Assembly (NCBI GenBank): GCA_902547755.1 | Contig: CACCPA010000001.1 | Coordinates: 248,001-312,000, forward strand | Source of the DNA: Halieaceae bacterium | GTDB taxonomy: Bacteria > Pseudomonadota > Gammaproteobacteria > Pseudomonadales > Halieaceae | Length of the DNA: 64,000 nucleotides | Direction of reading: 5' to 3' | Shown here: piece by piece, positions 44,846-53,858 of the stretch | Numbering within the stretch: position 1 is the first letter of the stretch | Layout: every line of letters starts with the position of its first letter | Notes under the pieces: model-generated | Database searches by the model: none | What the model was told of the DNA's origin: nothing | The model's input: the letters and a program-made list of their open reading frames with translations, nothing else | Translations under genes and position numbers: made by a program

Positions 44846-45208
44846 GTGAATGAAGTCCAAAGACTCGAGGTAAAATTCAAAGAAGCGTTAATTTCCGGAG
44901 ATGCGGCTACGCTGCATGAAATTCATGCAAGCGCCATAGCGCTTGTTACAAAGCATAAACGTCCGCCGATAATCGCTGCCAATAAGAAAGCGTATCAGCA
45001 ACTCATACACAGCTACGTATGTCACGTAGCCTCTAATGATGCGGGCCTACCTTACGTTTTATGGTGGAAGGCCTATCTTGGCGAGGCAAAAATGCCGAGA
45101 AAGCCTCGACATCCCGTAGGAAGAAGCCGCGCCCACCTGCGGGAGATGAGGAATCACTCCAGGTTCACCGCTCAGCTCTGCAACAAATTTAAAATCAAGA
45201 CGGACTAG
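44846..45208 (+). CDS. Hypothetical protein
   Basis: A 120-residue, strongly basic open frame with GTG start overlapping the end of a preceding 78-codon frame (44613-44849) in the GTGA manner. The N-terminal half is helical and acidic/mixed; the tail is rich in R and K. I recognise no domain. Both frames could be a degraded remnant between the esterase and amidohydrolase genes, so confidence is low. Confidence 0.35.
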   Translation: MNEVQRLEVKFKEALISGDAATLHEIHASAIALVTKHKRPPIIAANKKAYQQLIHSYVCHVASNDAGLPYVLWWKAYLGEAKMPRKPRHPVGRSRAHLREMRNHSRFTAQLCNKFKIKTD

Positions 45209-45299
45209 GGTGCCTTAAGAGAGAGTGTTGTGTCACGCACTCGAAAGTCATCGATGATTTCTTCCGTAGTGGTTACTGGGTTGAATTCTATTCGCAGTT

Positions 45300-46667
45300 C
45301 TAACGAGATGGCGGTTGTGTATGGTCTTTGATAACGACGCCATGTTTTATTACTAATGACACGCTTCGTAAGCTTGTGATATCGGCAAGAGGGTCGCCGG
45401 GGACCGCAATAATGTCGGCCTGCAATCCCACTCGGAGCGCACCCACTTCGTTATAGAGATCCATATGTTCTGCCGCAACAGAGGTGGCGGATTTGATGGC
45501 TTGCATGGGTGTCATACCACGCTCCACCATTGTCTCAAACTGCCAACCGCCCATGTCGTGGGGCAGTACTCCGGCATCGGTGCCATAAAGTAGCGTTGCA
45601 CCTGCGGCCACTGCTTTCTCAAATACGACCCGCTGGGCCTCAGTCGTATCGTAGTTACGCTGGATAAAGACCTCGGGATATCCGAGCTCTCGTCCAGCGG
45701 TATCCGTGTAAGTCCCGTTATAAACATCCATGGACAGCGCCACATTGTTCTCCACTGCCAGTGCAATGGTCTCATCGTAGAGCAGGGAAGCGTGCTCCAA
45801 CGAGTTCACACCTGCCAGGATGGCGTCTTGCCCCGACTGATCGCTGTGCACATGGGCTGTGACTTTTACGCCACGTTTTTTTGCCACTGCCACAATAGCT
45901 TCAATGTCATCCTGATGCATTTCTGGAGCGCCCGGTTCAGTGCCTGTCGAGAAAACAGCACCCGATGCAATAACCTTCAGAAAGTCAGCGCCGTTATCAA
46001 TTGCTTTTTTGGCTCTTTCAGCGAATTCCTCGGGCGTTGAGGCGATACCTTGTTGTGACTCAGTCGGTATCTTGTCCGTTGGTATCTCGGGGAAGGTCAA
46101 GTCTCCACCGCCACCCGGTACGGTGAGATAAGGCCCTGCGGATTGAATCCTCGGGCCAATGGCATGGCCCCCATCAATCTTCGCTTTTGCAATAGCGAGC
46201 GTATCGGGGAACCAAGCGCCTGCGTGTCGAACTGTCGTAAAGCCGGTACGCACCGTAGTCGAGGCGTTTTTGAGTATCAATGCCAGGTTGTCGGCTTGCG
46301 TCCGACGGGCATAAACGCCGTAGTCAGCGGCATCCTCAGGATTAGCATCGAAGTGAACGTGCGTGTTTATAAGCCCGGGGAGACAGGTGTAATCGCCGAG
46401 ATCCAGACCAACCGTTGACTCGGGCAAGTTCTCCGAAATAGAGATTATTATCCCGTTTTTTATGGTTATCGTGTGTGAGCCAAGTGGATGGTTCGAGATG
46501 CCATCGATTAAGCTACCGCAATAAATTCTAATTTGTTCTTTCAACAGTGCTTCACTGTCGACAGTAACGCTCGCGGAGGCGACGGTTATAGACAATGCGA
46601 GGCAGGCTATCGAGCTTAGAGCGTTTGATACGATCCTGCATATGTTTGAGTGCTTATGAGTCGGCAT
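45300..46667 (-). CDS. Exported amidohydrolase (metal-dependent, prolidase-like)
   Basis: A 455-residue periplasmic amidohydrolase with a signal peptide ending near TVASA. Metal site residues are in PGLINTHVHFD, VKVTAHVHSDQSGQDA, NSLEHASLL and YGTDAGVLPHDMGG. The segment DNGADFLKVIASGAV supplies the bridging Lys of the type seen in Xaa-Pro dipeptidase/arginine-carboxypeptidase-like members. It likely cleaves dipeptides or N-acyl amino acids. Monocistronic. Confidence 0.87.
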   Translation of the reverse strand: MPTHKHSNICRIVSNALSSIACLALSITVASASVTVDSEALLKEQIRIYCGSLIDGISNHPLGSHTITIKNGIIISISENLPESTVGLDLGDYTCLPGLINTHVHFDANPEDAADYGVYARRTQADNLALILKNASTTVRTGFTTVRHAGAWFPDTLAIAKAKIDGGHAIGPRIQSAGPYLTVPGGGGDLTFPEIPTDKIPTESQQGIASTPEEFAERAKKAIDNGADFLKVIASGAVFSTGTEPGAPEMHQDDIEAIVAVAKKRGVKVTAHVHSDQSGQDAILAGVNSLEHASLLYDETIALAVENNVALSMDVYNGTYTDTAGRELGYPEVFIQRNYDTTEAQRVVFEKAVAAGATLLYGTDAGVLPHDMGGWQFETMVERGMTPMQAIKSATSVAAEHMDLYNEVGALRVGLQADIIAVPGDPLADITSLRSVSLVIKHGVVIKDHTQPPSR

Positions 46668-46819
46668 ACCAGAGGATGCTAACGGTAATTAAGGCTGCAC
46701 GAAAGAGATTGCAACTCAATCCAACCAGCGATGAGTAGGCACCTGAGTGGCCTCACCTGCTGTGAAAATAGTTCGTCAGTTTGTAGGGATCAACAGTGTC
46801 AAAGGGTTGCTAGTGTCCA
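46668..46819. other. Intergenic stretch, no gene seen
   Basis: About 150 bases between the amidohydrolase start and the beta-lactamase-like remnant. It probably holds the amidohydrolase promoter; it may also include decayed sequence of the remnant. Confidence 0.35.
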
Positions 46820-47241
46820 ACTCGGGTCCACGTCACGAATCGGTCCGACTATGCGCGTTTCCCGGAGATGTTGCGGCGAGGGGGTACGCTTGATAGAGCA
46901 AGAATCCTTGGCCTAAATCTGTTGCGTTTATGACCAAAAATCATCTCACTGAAGACTCAATGTTGGACTCATGGGGTGAAAAGCCAACCGACGACATCGG
47001 ACGTCCCGGTTTTGGTTTTGGCTTGGGGTTTGGCGTAATTACTGATTGAACCGCCATTAGCATCATGGGCAGTGATGGCGAATACAACTGGGGCGGGGCA
47101 GCAGGGACAGTTTTTTGGATTGAGCCCGTCGAGGAGCTAGTCGTCATCAGCATGATCCAGCTAATGCAAAGTCCTTGGCCTTTGCGCTCAGACGTCAAGG
47201 TGGCGGTATATCAGGCATTGTCCGAAACCTACGAAAAGTAA
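46820..47241 (+). pseudogene. Decayed class C beta-lactamase/serine-hydrolase C-terminal remnant
   Basis: Reading three frames together restores the C terminus of a beta-lactamase-related esterase: DYARFPEML-RRGGTLDRARILG (from 46847), then after a one-base shift PKSVAFMTKNHL (from about 46910), then GFGFGLGFGVITD followed by an in-frame TGA at 47047-47049, and finally EYNWGGAAGTVFWI...VVISMIQLM to a TAA at 47241. The active-site Ser-x-x-Lys domain is missing. At least two lesions plus truncation show that the gene is dead. Confidence 0.75.
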
Positions 47242-47289
47242 CTTAGCTGGATAGCGCGGCTTCCCAGACCGGAGTGCCGCTGCTAATGA

Positions 47290-47661
47290 CTAGTTAAGCA
47301 CCCGGTAGCCTCTACCGCGGAGGCACTGCTTCACGACACGTTCCGTCTCGCGAATGCCTTCTTGCGCGCCTCGGACGCCGCCGGTGACGGCACCAACGCC
47401 CGCGCCTCGCTCTGCAGAGTTCGATTCCCGATCAATAATGGCGCCAATGGCACCACCAACAATCGCGCCACCAACCGCACCGCGGGCGACTTTCTGTTCT
47501 GTTCGAACTTCATCGGCATAAGCCTCGCACTCCGCCTTGTCGGCGTAGTAACGGCTCATGTCGACACCTTTACGATCGATAATAGGTTCATCGACGAAGG
47601 GGCGGCTACCCGCGCATCCCGTGATCCAAACGCTCAAAACCAGTATTAGAATACCTCGCAT
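47290..47661 (-). CDS. Glycine-zipper lipoprotein
   Basis: A 123-residue probable outer-membrane lipoprotein: signal peptide with lipobox ITGC at residues 13-16 (Cys16), then a glycine-zipper segment ARGAVGGAIVGGAIGAIID around residues 60-78 and a second Gly-rich repeat. Such proteins (SlyB/Rcp-like) insert in the envelope and have a structural or stress role. The C terminus has a conserved-looking CLRGRGYRV. Monocistronic. Confidence 0.82.
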   Translation of the reverse strand: MRGILILVLSVWITGCAGSRPFVDEPIIDRKGVDMSRYYADKAECEAYADEVRTEQKVARGAVGGAIVGGAIGAIIDRESNSAERGAGVGAVTGGVRGAQEGIRETERVVKQCLRGRGYRVLN

Positions 47662-47827
47662 ATCTATCTCTCAATCGCACGTTCTTTGCAGATTATACGG
47701 TGGAGGTGAGCCTTCCCGTCTACAAACTGAGTCGCTTTTTGAGATATGCCAGAGCGACTTTAATTGCTCAGGCGGCAATTTCTGCAATACTGTTTTATGA
47801 CAAATTCAACAAAATTCGAGGGTACGT

Positions 47828-50800
47828 ATGGTTGGTTTCTATCGACCTGTTCGGAAAACGCTAGCGGTTTTGGCTGTGGCTTTGATTGCGAATCTGGCGC
47901 AGTCCGCCGAGGTAGTGACCGGATACTGGAGTGATGTCAGCGACAATGAACCTGTAATTCAGGCGTCTCTATCTCCAAAAGCATCCCAAGATCCGAGTGA
48001 AAGTCGCCTGCTCAAATTCAATTTGGCGCAGTTACGCGATGCTCTCAACAGCGCAGAGGCAATCAACATTATGTTGCCTGACCCCTATGGAGGCGCGGTC
48101 GAGTTTGCTCTGCGTCCGTCGTCCGTCATGCCAAAGCAATTGGCGGCGCGTTATCCCGAGATTCGTGCTTTCGAAGGTGTGGCGCTCCATGACTCTGCTA
48201 CCACCATACGACTGGAACTCTCCTCTAAGGGTTTGACCGCGCAGGTACTAGGCGCAGGTAATCGCTGGCTGATTGACCCTGTGGAAGGTTTAAGCCCTGA
48301 ATTTGCCCGCAGTTATAAGTACTCCAAGTCTTTTCATACCAAAGATGAGGCCTTCTGCGAGTTGGATTCCGCCGTCGTTTTTGGATTGGGCAGCGCCCCC
48401 AATAATCAGTTTAAAGGCACGACCCGCCGAGCCAGGAGCACGGGCGAATCCGTAAAAACCTACCGTCTTGCCGTCGCAGCGACCGGTGAATACGGCGTAT
48501 ACCATGGTGGAACCACGACCTCAGCGCTTGAGGCTGTTGTCGCGACGATCAACCGCGTAGACGGCATTTTTGCGTCAGAGCTCGCTATACGATTTCAGTT
48601 AGTCGACGACAATGATGCTGTCGTATTTGCGGACCCTGCTACTGACCCATTTACCGGTAATAATGATGCTGGGACTTTGATTGATGAGTCTCAGGCTCAG
48701 ATCGACTTGCTGATCGGTACTGAAAATTATGACGTGGGACACACGCTAAGTACCGGCGCGGGCGGCCTTGCGGGACTAGGTGTAGTTTGCCGAGAGGGCG
48801 GCAAGGCTGAGGGCGTCACAGGGTCGAGTCGTCCAGAGGGCGATTTCTTTGACGTCGACTACGTAGCACACGAATTGGGACACCAGTTTGCTGCGGATCA
48901 CACCTGGAATGGATCGAATGGCGGCTGCGGGCCGCAACAGCGTGGACCCGATAGCGCCTACGAGCCAGGCAGTGGCTCATCTATCATGAGTTACGCAGGC
49001 CTATGTGGTGCAGACAACATCGCGAGCGCCGTTGACGCGTTGTTTCACCATCAATCGTTTGATCAGATTATTGGTTATACCACTGAGGGCATAGGGTCAG
49101 TCTGTGGCAGCGAGGCAGTCTCAGGAAATACGGCGCCGCAAGTTGATGCTGGCTATGACTATGTCGTCCCAAAGCAGACTCCATTGGTAGTGACCGGTTC
49201 AGCGACTGACCAGGAGCAAGGTTCATTGCTTTACAGCTGGGAGCAACGAGACTTAGGGCCGCAGGCGGCTCTGACCGACCCCGATGATGGCCGATTTGCA
49301 CTGTTTCGAATGTTGGACTCGTCATCTTCCCCGGAGCGTTATTTGCCAGCACTAGCAACAGTCGTCTCGGGCGCTCCTGATTTGAGTGAGCGAATCCCTC
49401 AGGTGGCTCGCGAGATGACCATGCGACTAACAGTGAAGGATGGTGCTGGTGGTGTTCAGTCCGATGACATTGTCGTCTCTGTCGATGGCGATTCTGGTCC
49501 TTTCGAGGTCGTTTCACCTAATGGTGGTGAGCAAGTAGGGCGCTCAAAAACGGTCGAATGGGACACGGGCTTTACCGAGCAAGCGCCAGTAAGTGCATCG
49601 ATGGTCGAGATTTATCTGTCCACCAATGATGGTGTGAGCTTCGACCAGCTTATCGACACGGTGGATAACACGGGGTCTGCCAACATCAATTTCCCCGCGG
49701 GAATCCAATCTCAAGACGCGCGTCTGATGATCAAGGGCGCGGGCAATATTTTCTATGACGTATCGGATGCAGCGTTTCAGCTAGATTCAGATCGTGCGGT
49801 TCCGCCTACGCCAGTGTTAGACCGTGTAGAGGCGGGAGATACAAAGCTAACTCTTTACTTTGACGAAGGGCAGCCCAACGGTGTCGTTGCTGATACCTAC
49901 GAGGCGCACTGCGCAACCGAGTCCATAGCGACGGAAACCGATTACTCAATCGAAGCACTGCTACCGTTTGATGAGAACACGCCAATTACGAGCGAGTTGG
50001 AAATTACGGATGACTTCACCATCGAACAGGACGGCATTCAGGTACCCGTTAATATCACGCACACCTGGCGTGGTGATGTGGTGGTTGACCTCTCATCACC
50101 AGCCGGAACAACGGTAAGGCTAAAGGAGACAGTAGGTACAGACGGTGACGACAATGTAATCGAGACCTATCCCATCACTGCATTGCCTGCTGAATCACTG
50201 TCGGCGTTTGAGGGCGAGAGCACGCTTGGCACGTGGGTTTTGGATGTCTCGGACACCCAGCTTGAGGACAGCGGTCAGCTAGAGAGCTGGGGCGTCACCA
50301 TTGTTTCGCGTTCTTCGGCTTCCGAGGGCACAGCGTCCGGAGAGTCTTCGCCACTTGTCGTTGAAGGTCTCATTAATGGCGAGACCTACGATTGTAGGGT
50401 AACCCCGTTCGCGGAGGGCTGGCCTGGTGAGAGCGTGAGCTTCCCTCCGGCGATCCCCGTGGGAGCAGGTGGTAATTCGCTGACTCCAACCTTTGCTGCG
50501 CTGACGAGCACCGCAGATGGCTTCACGGTGCAGGTCAGTAACTACGATGCGGAATTTACTTGGGCTGTAGCGACAACGGCAGGCTCCGCCAGCATCAGTA
50601 GCACCGGTCTCATTACTGTCACAGGTTTGGGCGCAGGTCATAGTGCCACTGTCACTGTTACGGCCTCTCGTGCAGGCTTCAATGATGGAGAGGCTGAGGT
50701 CACGGGTAGCGCCACTACAGGTGCTGCCCTGACACCTGAGTTCGGTGCAGTGAGCTCGACCGCTGACGGATTTACGGTGCAGGTTAGCAACTACGATGCG

Positions 50801-51565
50801 GCCTACGTTTGGGAGGTGTCTGTCTCGACGGGCAGTGCCGCTATCGATAGTGCTGGCTTGATCACGGTGACTGACCTAACGCCGAGCCAAAGTGCGACCG
50901 CGAGCGTGACTGCTTCCCGAACGGGCTACGAAAGTGGTGCGGCTGATGTTAGTGGGTCGGCGAGTGTCGGAGCGGCATTGACACCCGAGTTTGGTGGCGT
51001 TCTCTCGACAGCGGATGGGTTTACCGTTCAGGTGAGCAACTACGATTCAGGCTTCACCTGGGATGTCACTCCGACTGCAGGTACTGCCTCGATCAGTTCA
51101 TCAGGATTGATAACGGTAGCGGGCCTAACGTCGGGGCAGAGCAGTGTGGTCACTGTCGGCACCTCGCGCTCGGGTTACGAGAGTGGAAGTGCTGACATTA
51201 GCGGGTCAGCGAATGATACAGGTTCGAGCTTGAATATTACCTTTGCAGTGACCGAGCTTTCGTCGACTGCTTTTGAAGAGGGCGACGGAGATACGGTGGT
51301 CCTGGCATTTACTGTCCAAGCTGATGTTGCTGATGCTCAGATTAATGGTCTGACACTCTCTGCAGCGGGCGATCTCAACGACGCCAATGAAGTGGGTGCT
51401 GTGAAGGTGTTCGCCGATGCCAATGGCGATGGTGTTGCTGACACCTCAGAGCTGGTAGCTGAGGGCATCTATACTACTGACAATGGCAGCGTCACCTTTA
51501 CCTTTAACGAAGCATTGCCGATTACGACCGAGGCAAGTCAGGTCTTGGTCACTTACGAACTCTGA
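47828..51565 (+). CDS. Large secreted reprolysin-like zinc metalloprotease with P/homoB and repeat domains
   Basis: A 1245-residue secreted protein. Order: signal peptide (to about residue 27), propeptide, M12B-like catalytic domain with HELGHQFAADH (His348, Glu349, His352, His358) and Met-turn SIMSYAGLCG, a PKD-like domain (about 430-550), a proprotein-convertase P-like sandwich (THTWRGDVVVDLSSPAG...GTWVLDVSD, about 720-830), fibronectin-like residues, three 83-residue tandem repeats (885-1133), and a C-terminal EF-hand-bearing module ending VLVTYEL. It degrades extracellular protein. A small lipoprotein gene follows after 10 bp. Confidence 0.9.
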   Translation: MVGFYRPVRKTLAVLAVALIANLAQSAEVVTGYWSDVSDNEPVIQASLSPKASQDPSESRLLKFNLAQLRDALNSAEAINIMLPDPYGGAVEFALRPSSVMPKQLAARYPEIRAFEGVALHDSATTIRLELSSKGLTAQVLGAGNRWLIDPVEGLSPEFARSYKYSKSFHTKDEAFCELDSAVVFGLGSAPNNQFKGTTRRARSTGESVKTYRLAVAATGEYGVYHGGTTTSALEAVVATINRVDGIFASELAIRFQLVDDNDAVVFADPATDPFTGNNDAGTLIDESQAQIDLLIGTENYDVGHTLSTGAGGLAGLGVVCREGGKAEGVTGSSRPEGDFFDVDYVAHELGHQFAADHTWNGSNGGCGPQQRGPDSAYEPGSGSSIMSYAGLCGADNIASAVDALFHHQSFDQIIGYTTEGIGSVCGSEAVSGNTAPQVDAGYDYVVPKQTPLVVTGSATDQEQGSLLYSWEQRDLGPQAALTDPDDGRFALFRMLDSSSSPERYLPALATVVSGAPDLSERIPQVAREMTMRLTVKDGAGGVQSDDIVVSVDGDSGPFEVVSPNGGEQVGRSKTVEWDTGFTEQAPVSASMVEIYLSTNDGVSFDQLIDTVDNTGSANINFPAGIQSQDARLMIKGAGNIFYDVSDAAFQLDSDRAVPPTPVLDRVEAGDTKLTLYFDEGQPNGVVADTYEAHCATESIATETDYSIEALLPFDENTPITSELEITDDFTIEQDGIQVPVNITHTWRGDVVVDLSSPAGTTVRLKETVGTDGDDNVIETYPITALPAESLSAFEGESTLGTWVLDVSDTQLEDSGQLESWGVTIVSRSSASEGTASGESSPLVVEGLINGETYDCRVTPFAEGWPGESVSFPPAIPVGAGGNSLTPTFAALTSTADGFTVQVSNYDAEFTWAVATTAGSASISSTGLITVTGLGAGHSATVTVTASRAGFNDGEAEVTGSATTGAALTPEFGAVSSTADGFTVQVSNYDAAYVWEVSVSTGSAAIDSAGLITVTDLTPSQSATASVTASRTGYESGAADVSGSASVGAALTPEFGGVLSTADGFTVQVSNYDSGFTWDVTPTAGTASISSSGLITVAGLTSGQSSVVTVGTSRSGYESGSADISGSANDTGSSLNITFAVTELSSTAFEEGDGDTVVLAFTVQADVADAQINGLTLSAAGDLNDANEVGAVKVFADANGDGVADTSELVAEGIYTTDNGSVTFTFNEALPITTEASQVLVTYEL
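50480..51226 (+). repeat. Three 249-bp tandem repeats inside the metalloprotease gene
   Basis: Units start at 50480, 50729 and 50978, each 249 bp (83 residues), with the shared core STADGFTVQVSNYD and a GLITV...GYESG tail. The exact period and different third-base changes indicate old but uniform duplication. They form extracellular beta-sandwich-like repeats. Confidence 0.9.
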
Positions 51566-51575
51566 GGAAATATTG

Positions 51576-51839
51576 ATGTTACTGATGAATCAAATGAAGC
51601 AAATCTGTGGCGCTCTCTTCCTTAGTGCGGCTCTTTCTGCCTGTGGTGGTGGTGGCGGCGGTGGTTCTGCGCCGCCTTCAGGCGGTGGTGGTACAACGCC
51701 GCCCCCGCCAACGACAGTAACTAAAAACTTTACGGTTACTGTGTCGGAAATAGATGTATCGCAAACCAGCACCGGAGAGTCGGTGGTTGTTGATGCGTCT
51801 GACGTATCCGCTAGCGGAACGGTGGAAGTGACTCAGTAG
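51576..51839 (+). CDS. Small Gly-rich lipoprotein
   Basis: An 87-residue lipoprotein: ATG at 51576 with GAGGA upstream (51564-51568), signal peptide, lipobox LSAC at Cys24 or so, a flexible linker of glycines, then PPSGGGGTTPPPPTT, and a short Thr/Val/Ser-rich tail of about 40 residues. It begins 10 bp after the metalloprotease stop, so the two are co-transcribed. It could tether, chaperone or inhibit the protease at the outer membrane; function unknown. Confidence 0.65.
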   Translation: MLLMNQMKQICGALFLSAALSACGGGGGGGSAPPSGGGGTTPPPPTTVTKNFTVTVSEIDVSQTSTGESVVVDASDVSASGTVEVTQ

Positions 51840-51869
51840 CAAGTGAAGGCGGTACTTCTTTTCTTACGA

Positions 51870-52295
51870 TCATTGCCTGCTAATTTTGGCAACGCTCTGG
51901 GCGGTCGCGAGCAGCTTCCCATCTTCATCTAGAAGCTCTGACTCCATGAAGGCGGTTTTATAGGTCGCTTGGCGAATCCAGCCCTTGGCGTACACAGGGC
52001 CTTTGCCACCACGCGTGACCGCGTGGTATCGCGTTGTGACCTCGAGGCTTGAGAGTGCAACAACGCCCTCCGGGCCCAAATGCGCAAAGACGGCGTGTGA
52101 CATAGCCGCATCAAGCATTACGGTGATGAAGCCGCCCTGCACCACATTAATGGAGTGGCAGTGGTCCGTTGTTGGTCGAAACTCAAACGTGCAGCTCTGA
52201 GCCTCACTATCAGCTGCAATGATCTTACCGTTAAGCACCTCGATGAACGGCGGTTTGTGCTCATTCAGCCGTGCAATCTGATCATTGCTAGTCAT
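51870..52295 (-). CDS. PaaI-family thioesterase
   Basis: A 141-residue hotdog-fold thioesterase. The pattern HSINVVQGGFITVMLDAAMSHAVFAHLG has the conserved Gly-Gly turn and the Asp of the PaaI active site; LEVTTRYHAVTRGGKGPVYAKGW forms the central strands. It probably hydrolyses an aryl- or acyl-CoA in the cytoplasm. Monocistronic and divergent from the dUTPase operon, with about 80 bp between starts. Confidence 0.85.
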   Translation of the reverse strand: MTSNDQIARLNEHKPPFIEVLNGKIIAADSEAQSCTFEFRPTTDHCHSINVVQGGFITVMLDAAMSHAVFAHLGPEGVVALSSLEVTTRYHAVTRGGKGPVYAKGWIRQATYKTAFMESELLDEDGKLLATAQSVAKISRQ

Positions 52296-52375
52296 TTCTC
52301 AATCCTTAAATTACTGCCTAAAATATGGCGCGCCATGGTAACGTTTCCAGATCAAATCTAATAGGACCTCCCTCA

Positions 52376-52987
52376 ATGTTAAATGCTGTGCGTACCATGC
52401 TAGACCTGCAAGACCGGATGAATACGAAGGTTCATCCTGAGTGGCGCGAGCAAGGCTTTGAATGGTACCGGGCTGCATGGATCGAGTGCGCTGAGCTGAT
52501 GGATCACGCGGGCTATAAGTGGTGGAAGCACGCGGAGCCCGACATGGAGCAAATACAGCTTGAAGTCGTGGACATATGGCATTTTGGTATGTCTGCCATG
52601 ATCTGCCGCTATGACAGTCTCGATGGACTAGCGGCTCAGATTGCACAAGACTTATCCGCCACACCCAGAGAATCGTCCCTGCCAGAGGCCACCGAGATCT
52701 TGGCTGAGTCGTGCATTACGACCCAGTCGTTCTCTACCAGCGCTTTTTTGGGGCTCATGGCGGCGAGTGGCCTTAGCTTCGAGCAACTGTACCGCATGTA
52801 CGTGGGAAAGAATGTGCTGAACTTTTTCCGGCAGGACCACGGCTACAAAGACGGCTCATACATCAAAATTTGGGACGGCCGCGAAGATAACGAGCATCTT
52901 TCCGACTTGCTCGTTCGGCTAGATCCCGACCAGACAGACTTTGCGGACGTGGTTTACCGAGGTCTCGCCGAGGCGTATCCGGGCTAA
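52376..52987 (+). CDS. Dimeric all-alpha dUTP diphosphatase
   Basis: A 203-residue all-alpha NTP pyrophosphatase of the dUTPase/MazG type. Metal-binding acidic motifs are WIECAELMDHAGYKWWK and QIQLEVVDIWHF; FFRQDHGYKDGSYIKIWDGREDN is diagnostic for the dimeric dUTPase group. It removes dUTP and makes dUMP. ATG 52376 with AGGA at 52363-52366 gives the normal family start; the open frame runs 17 codons upstream. The downstream hydrolase gene overlaps by 1 bp (TAATG). Confidence 0.85.
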   Translation: MLNAVRTMLDLQDRMNTKVHPEWREQGFEWYRAAWIECAELMDHAGYKWWKHAEPDMEQIQLEVVDIWHFGMSAMICRYDSLDGLAAQIAQDLSATPRESSLPEATEILAESCITTQSFSTSAFLGLMAASGLSFEQLYRMYVGKNVLNFFRQDHGYKDGSYIKIWDGREDNEHLSDLLVRLDPDQTDFADVVYRGLAEAYPG

Positions 52988-53856
52988 TGTCGGAGCCGCA
53001 GAGCCGCAGTTACGAGGATTTGTTCTACCAAAGTGAGGACGGTCTCACATTGTATGCACGAGACTATCCTGCTCCTTCACGTGATGCTCAATGCGTGCTG
53101 TTGATGCATGGCTTAAGCCGCAACTCTCGAGATTTCGAAGTCCTAGCTGATCATCTATCTACGCATTATCGCGTATTGGTTGCCGAACAGCGGGGCAGGG
53201 GCAAGTCGGAGTGGGATTCGGATCCAACACGCTACGCGATTCCGCATTATGTTCGAGACATGTTTGCGCTTTTGCAGGCGGCAAATGTTTCCCGTGTTGC
53301 CACGGTAGGAACCTCCATGGGCGGACTCATGGCGATGGTCATGAACTCAGCGATGCCAGGTGTCTTTTCCCACGTTGTACTCAACGATATTGGCCCCGAG
53401 CTCTGTGACGGGGGCCTTAACCGAATCAAAGGTTATGTAGGGCAGGGCCAGCCAGTCACTACGTGGACTGAGGCAGTGGCCTACAACAGACGAATCAACG
53501 AGGTAGCGTTTCCGACCTTGTCAGATGAGGGCTGGGAGGAGTTCGCGCGACAGATCTTCAAGGAGATCGACGGTGTGCCCGTCTTGGACTATGACCCGAG
53601 GATCTCTGAGGCGGTAAATGCGGAGGATTCGGACGCCGTACCCCCAGATCTTTGGCCCGTATTCGATTTGCTAGGACAACAACCTCTGATGCTGATACGA
53701 GGGGCCTTATCAGACCTTCTTGACACCCGTATCACAGCCGAAATGCAGCGTCGTGTGCCGGCAATGGTTTATCTTGAGGTCCCCGATGTGGGTCATGCAC
53801 CGATGCTAAAGGATGAGGGGGTCGTTGCGGCGATCGAGGCGTTCTTCGACCGCTAG
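52987..53856 (+). CDS. Alpha/beta hydrolase
   Basis: A 289-residue alpha/beta hydrolase with LMHGLSRNSRDF at the oxyanion hole, the nucleophile elbow GTSMGG (Ser), an acid near LIRGALSDLLD and the base in DVGHAPML. The AEQRGRGKSEWD loop is typical of the proline-iminopeptidase/esterase group. Translationally coupled to the dUTPase gene (1-bp overlap). Substrate unknown; no leader peptide. Confidence 0.85.
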   Translation: MSEPQSRSYEDLFYQSEDGLTLYARDYPAPSRDAQCVLLMHGLSRNSRDFEVLADHLSTHYRVLVAEQRGRGKSEWDSDPTRYAIPHYVRDMFALLQAANVSRVATVGTSMGGLMAMVMNSAMPGVFSHVVLNDIGPELCDGGLNRIKGYVGQGQPVTTWTEAVAYNRRINEVAFPTLSDEGWEEFARQIFKEIDGVPVLDYDPRISEAVNAEDSDAVPPDLWPVFDLLGQQPLMLIRGALSDLLDTRITAEMQRRVPAMVYLEVPDVGHAPMLKDEGVVAAIEAFFDR

Positions 53857-53858
53857 AA

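Noticed and set aside
44613-44849. 78-residue frame before the hypothetical gene at 44846
   Set aside because: No motif or ribosome site; kept only as a note with the next gene.
47047-47049. In-frame TGA as selenocysteine codon
   Set aside because: Additional frameshift and loss of the N-terminal half indicate a pseudogene; no SECIS-like context was evident.
46941-47198. 85-residue minus-strand frame
   Set aside because: Antisense of the beta-lactamase-like remnant; its composition reflects the Gly/Phe-rich sense motif.
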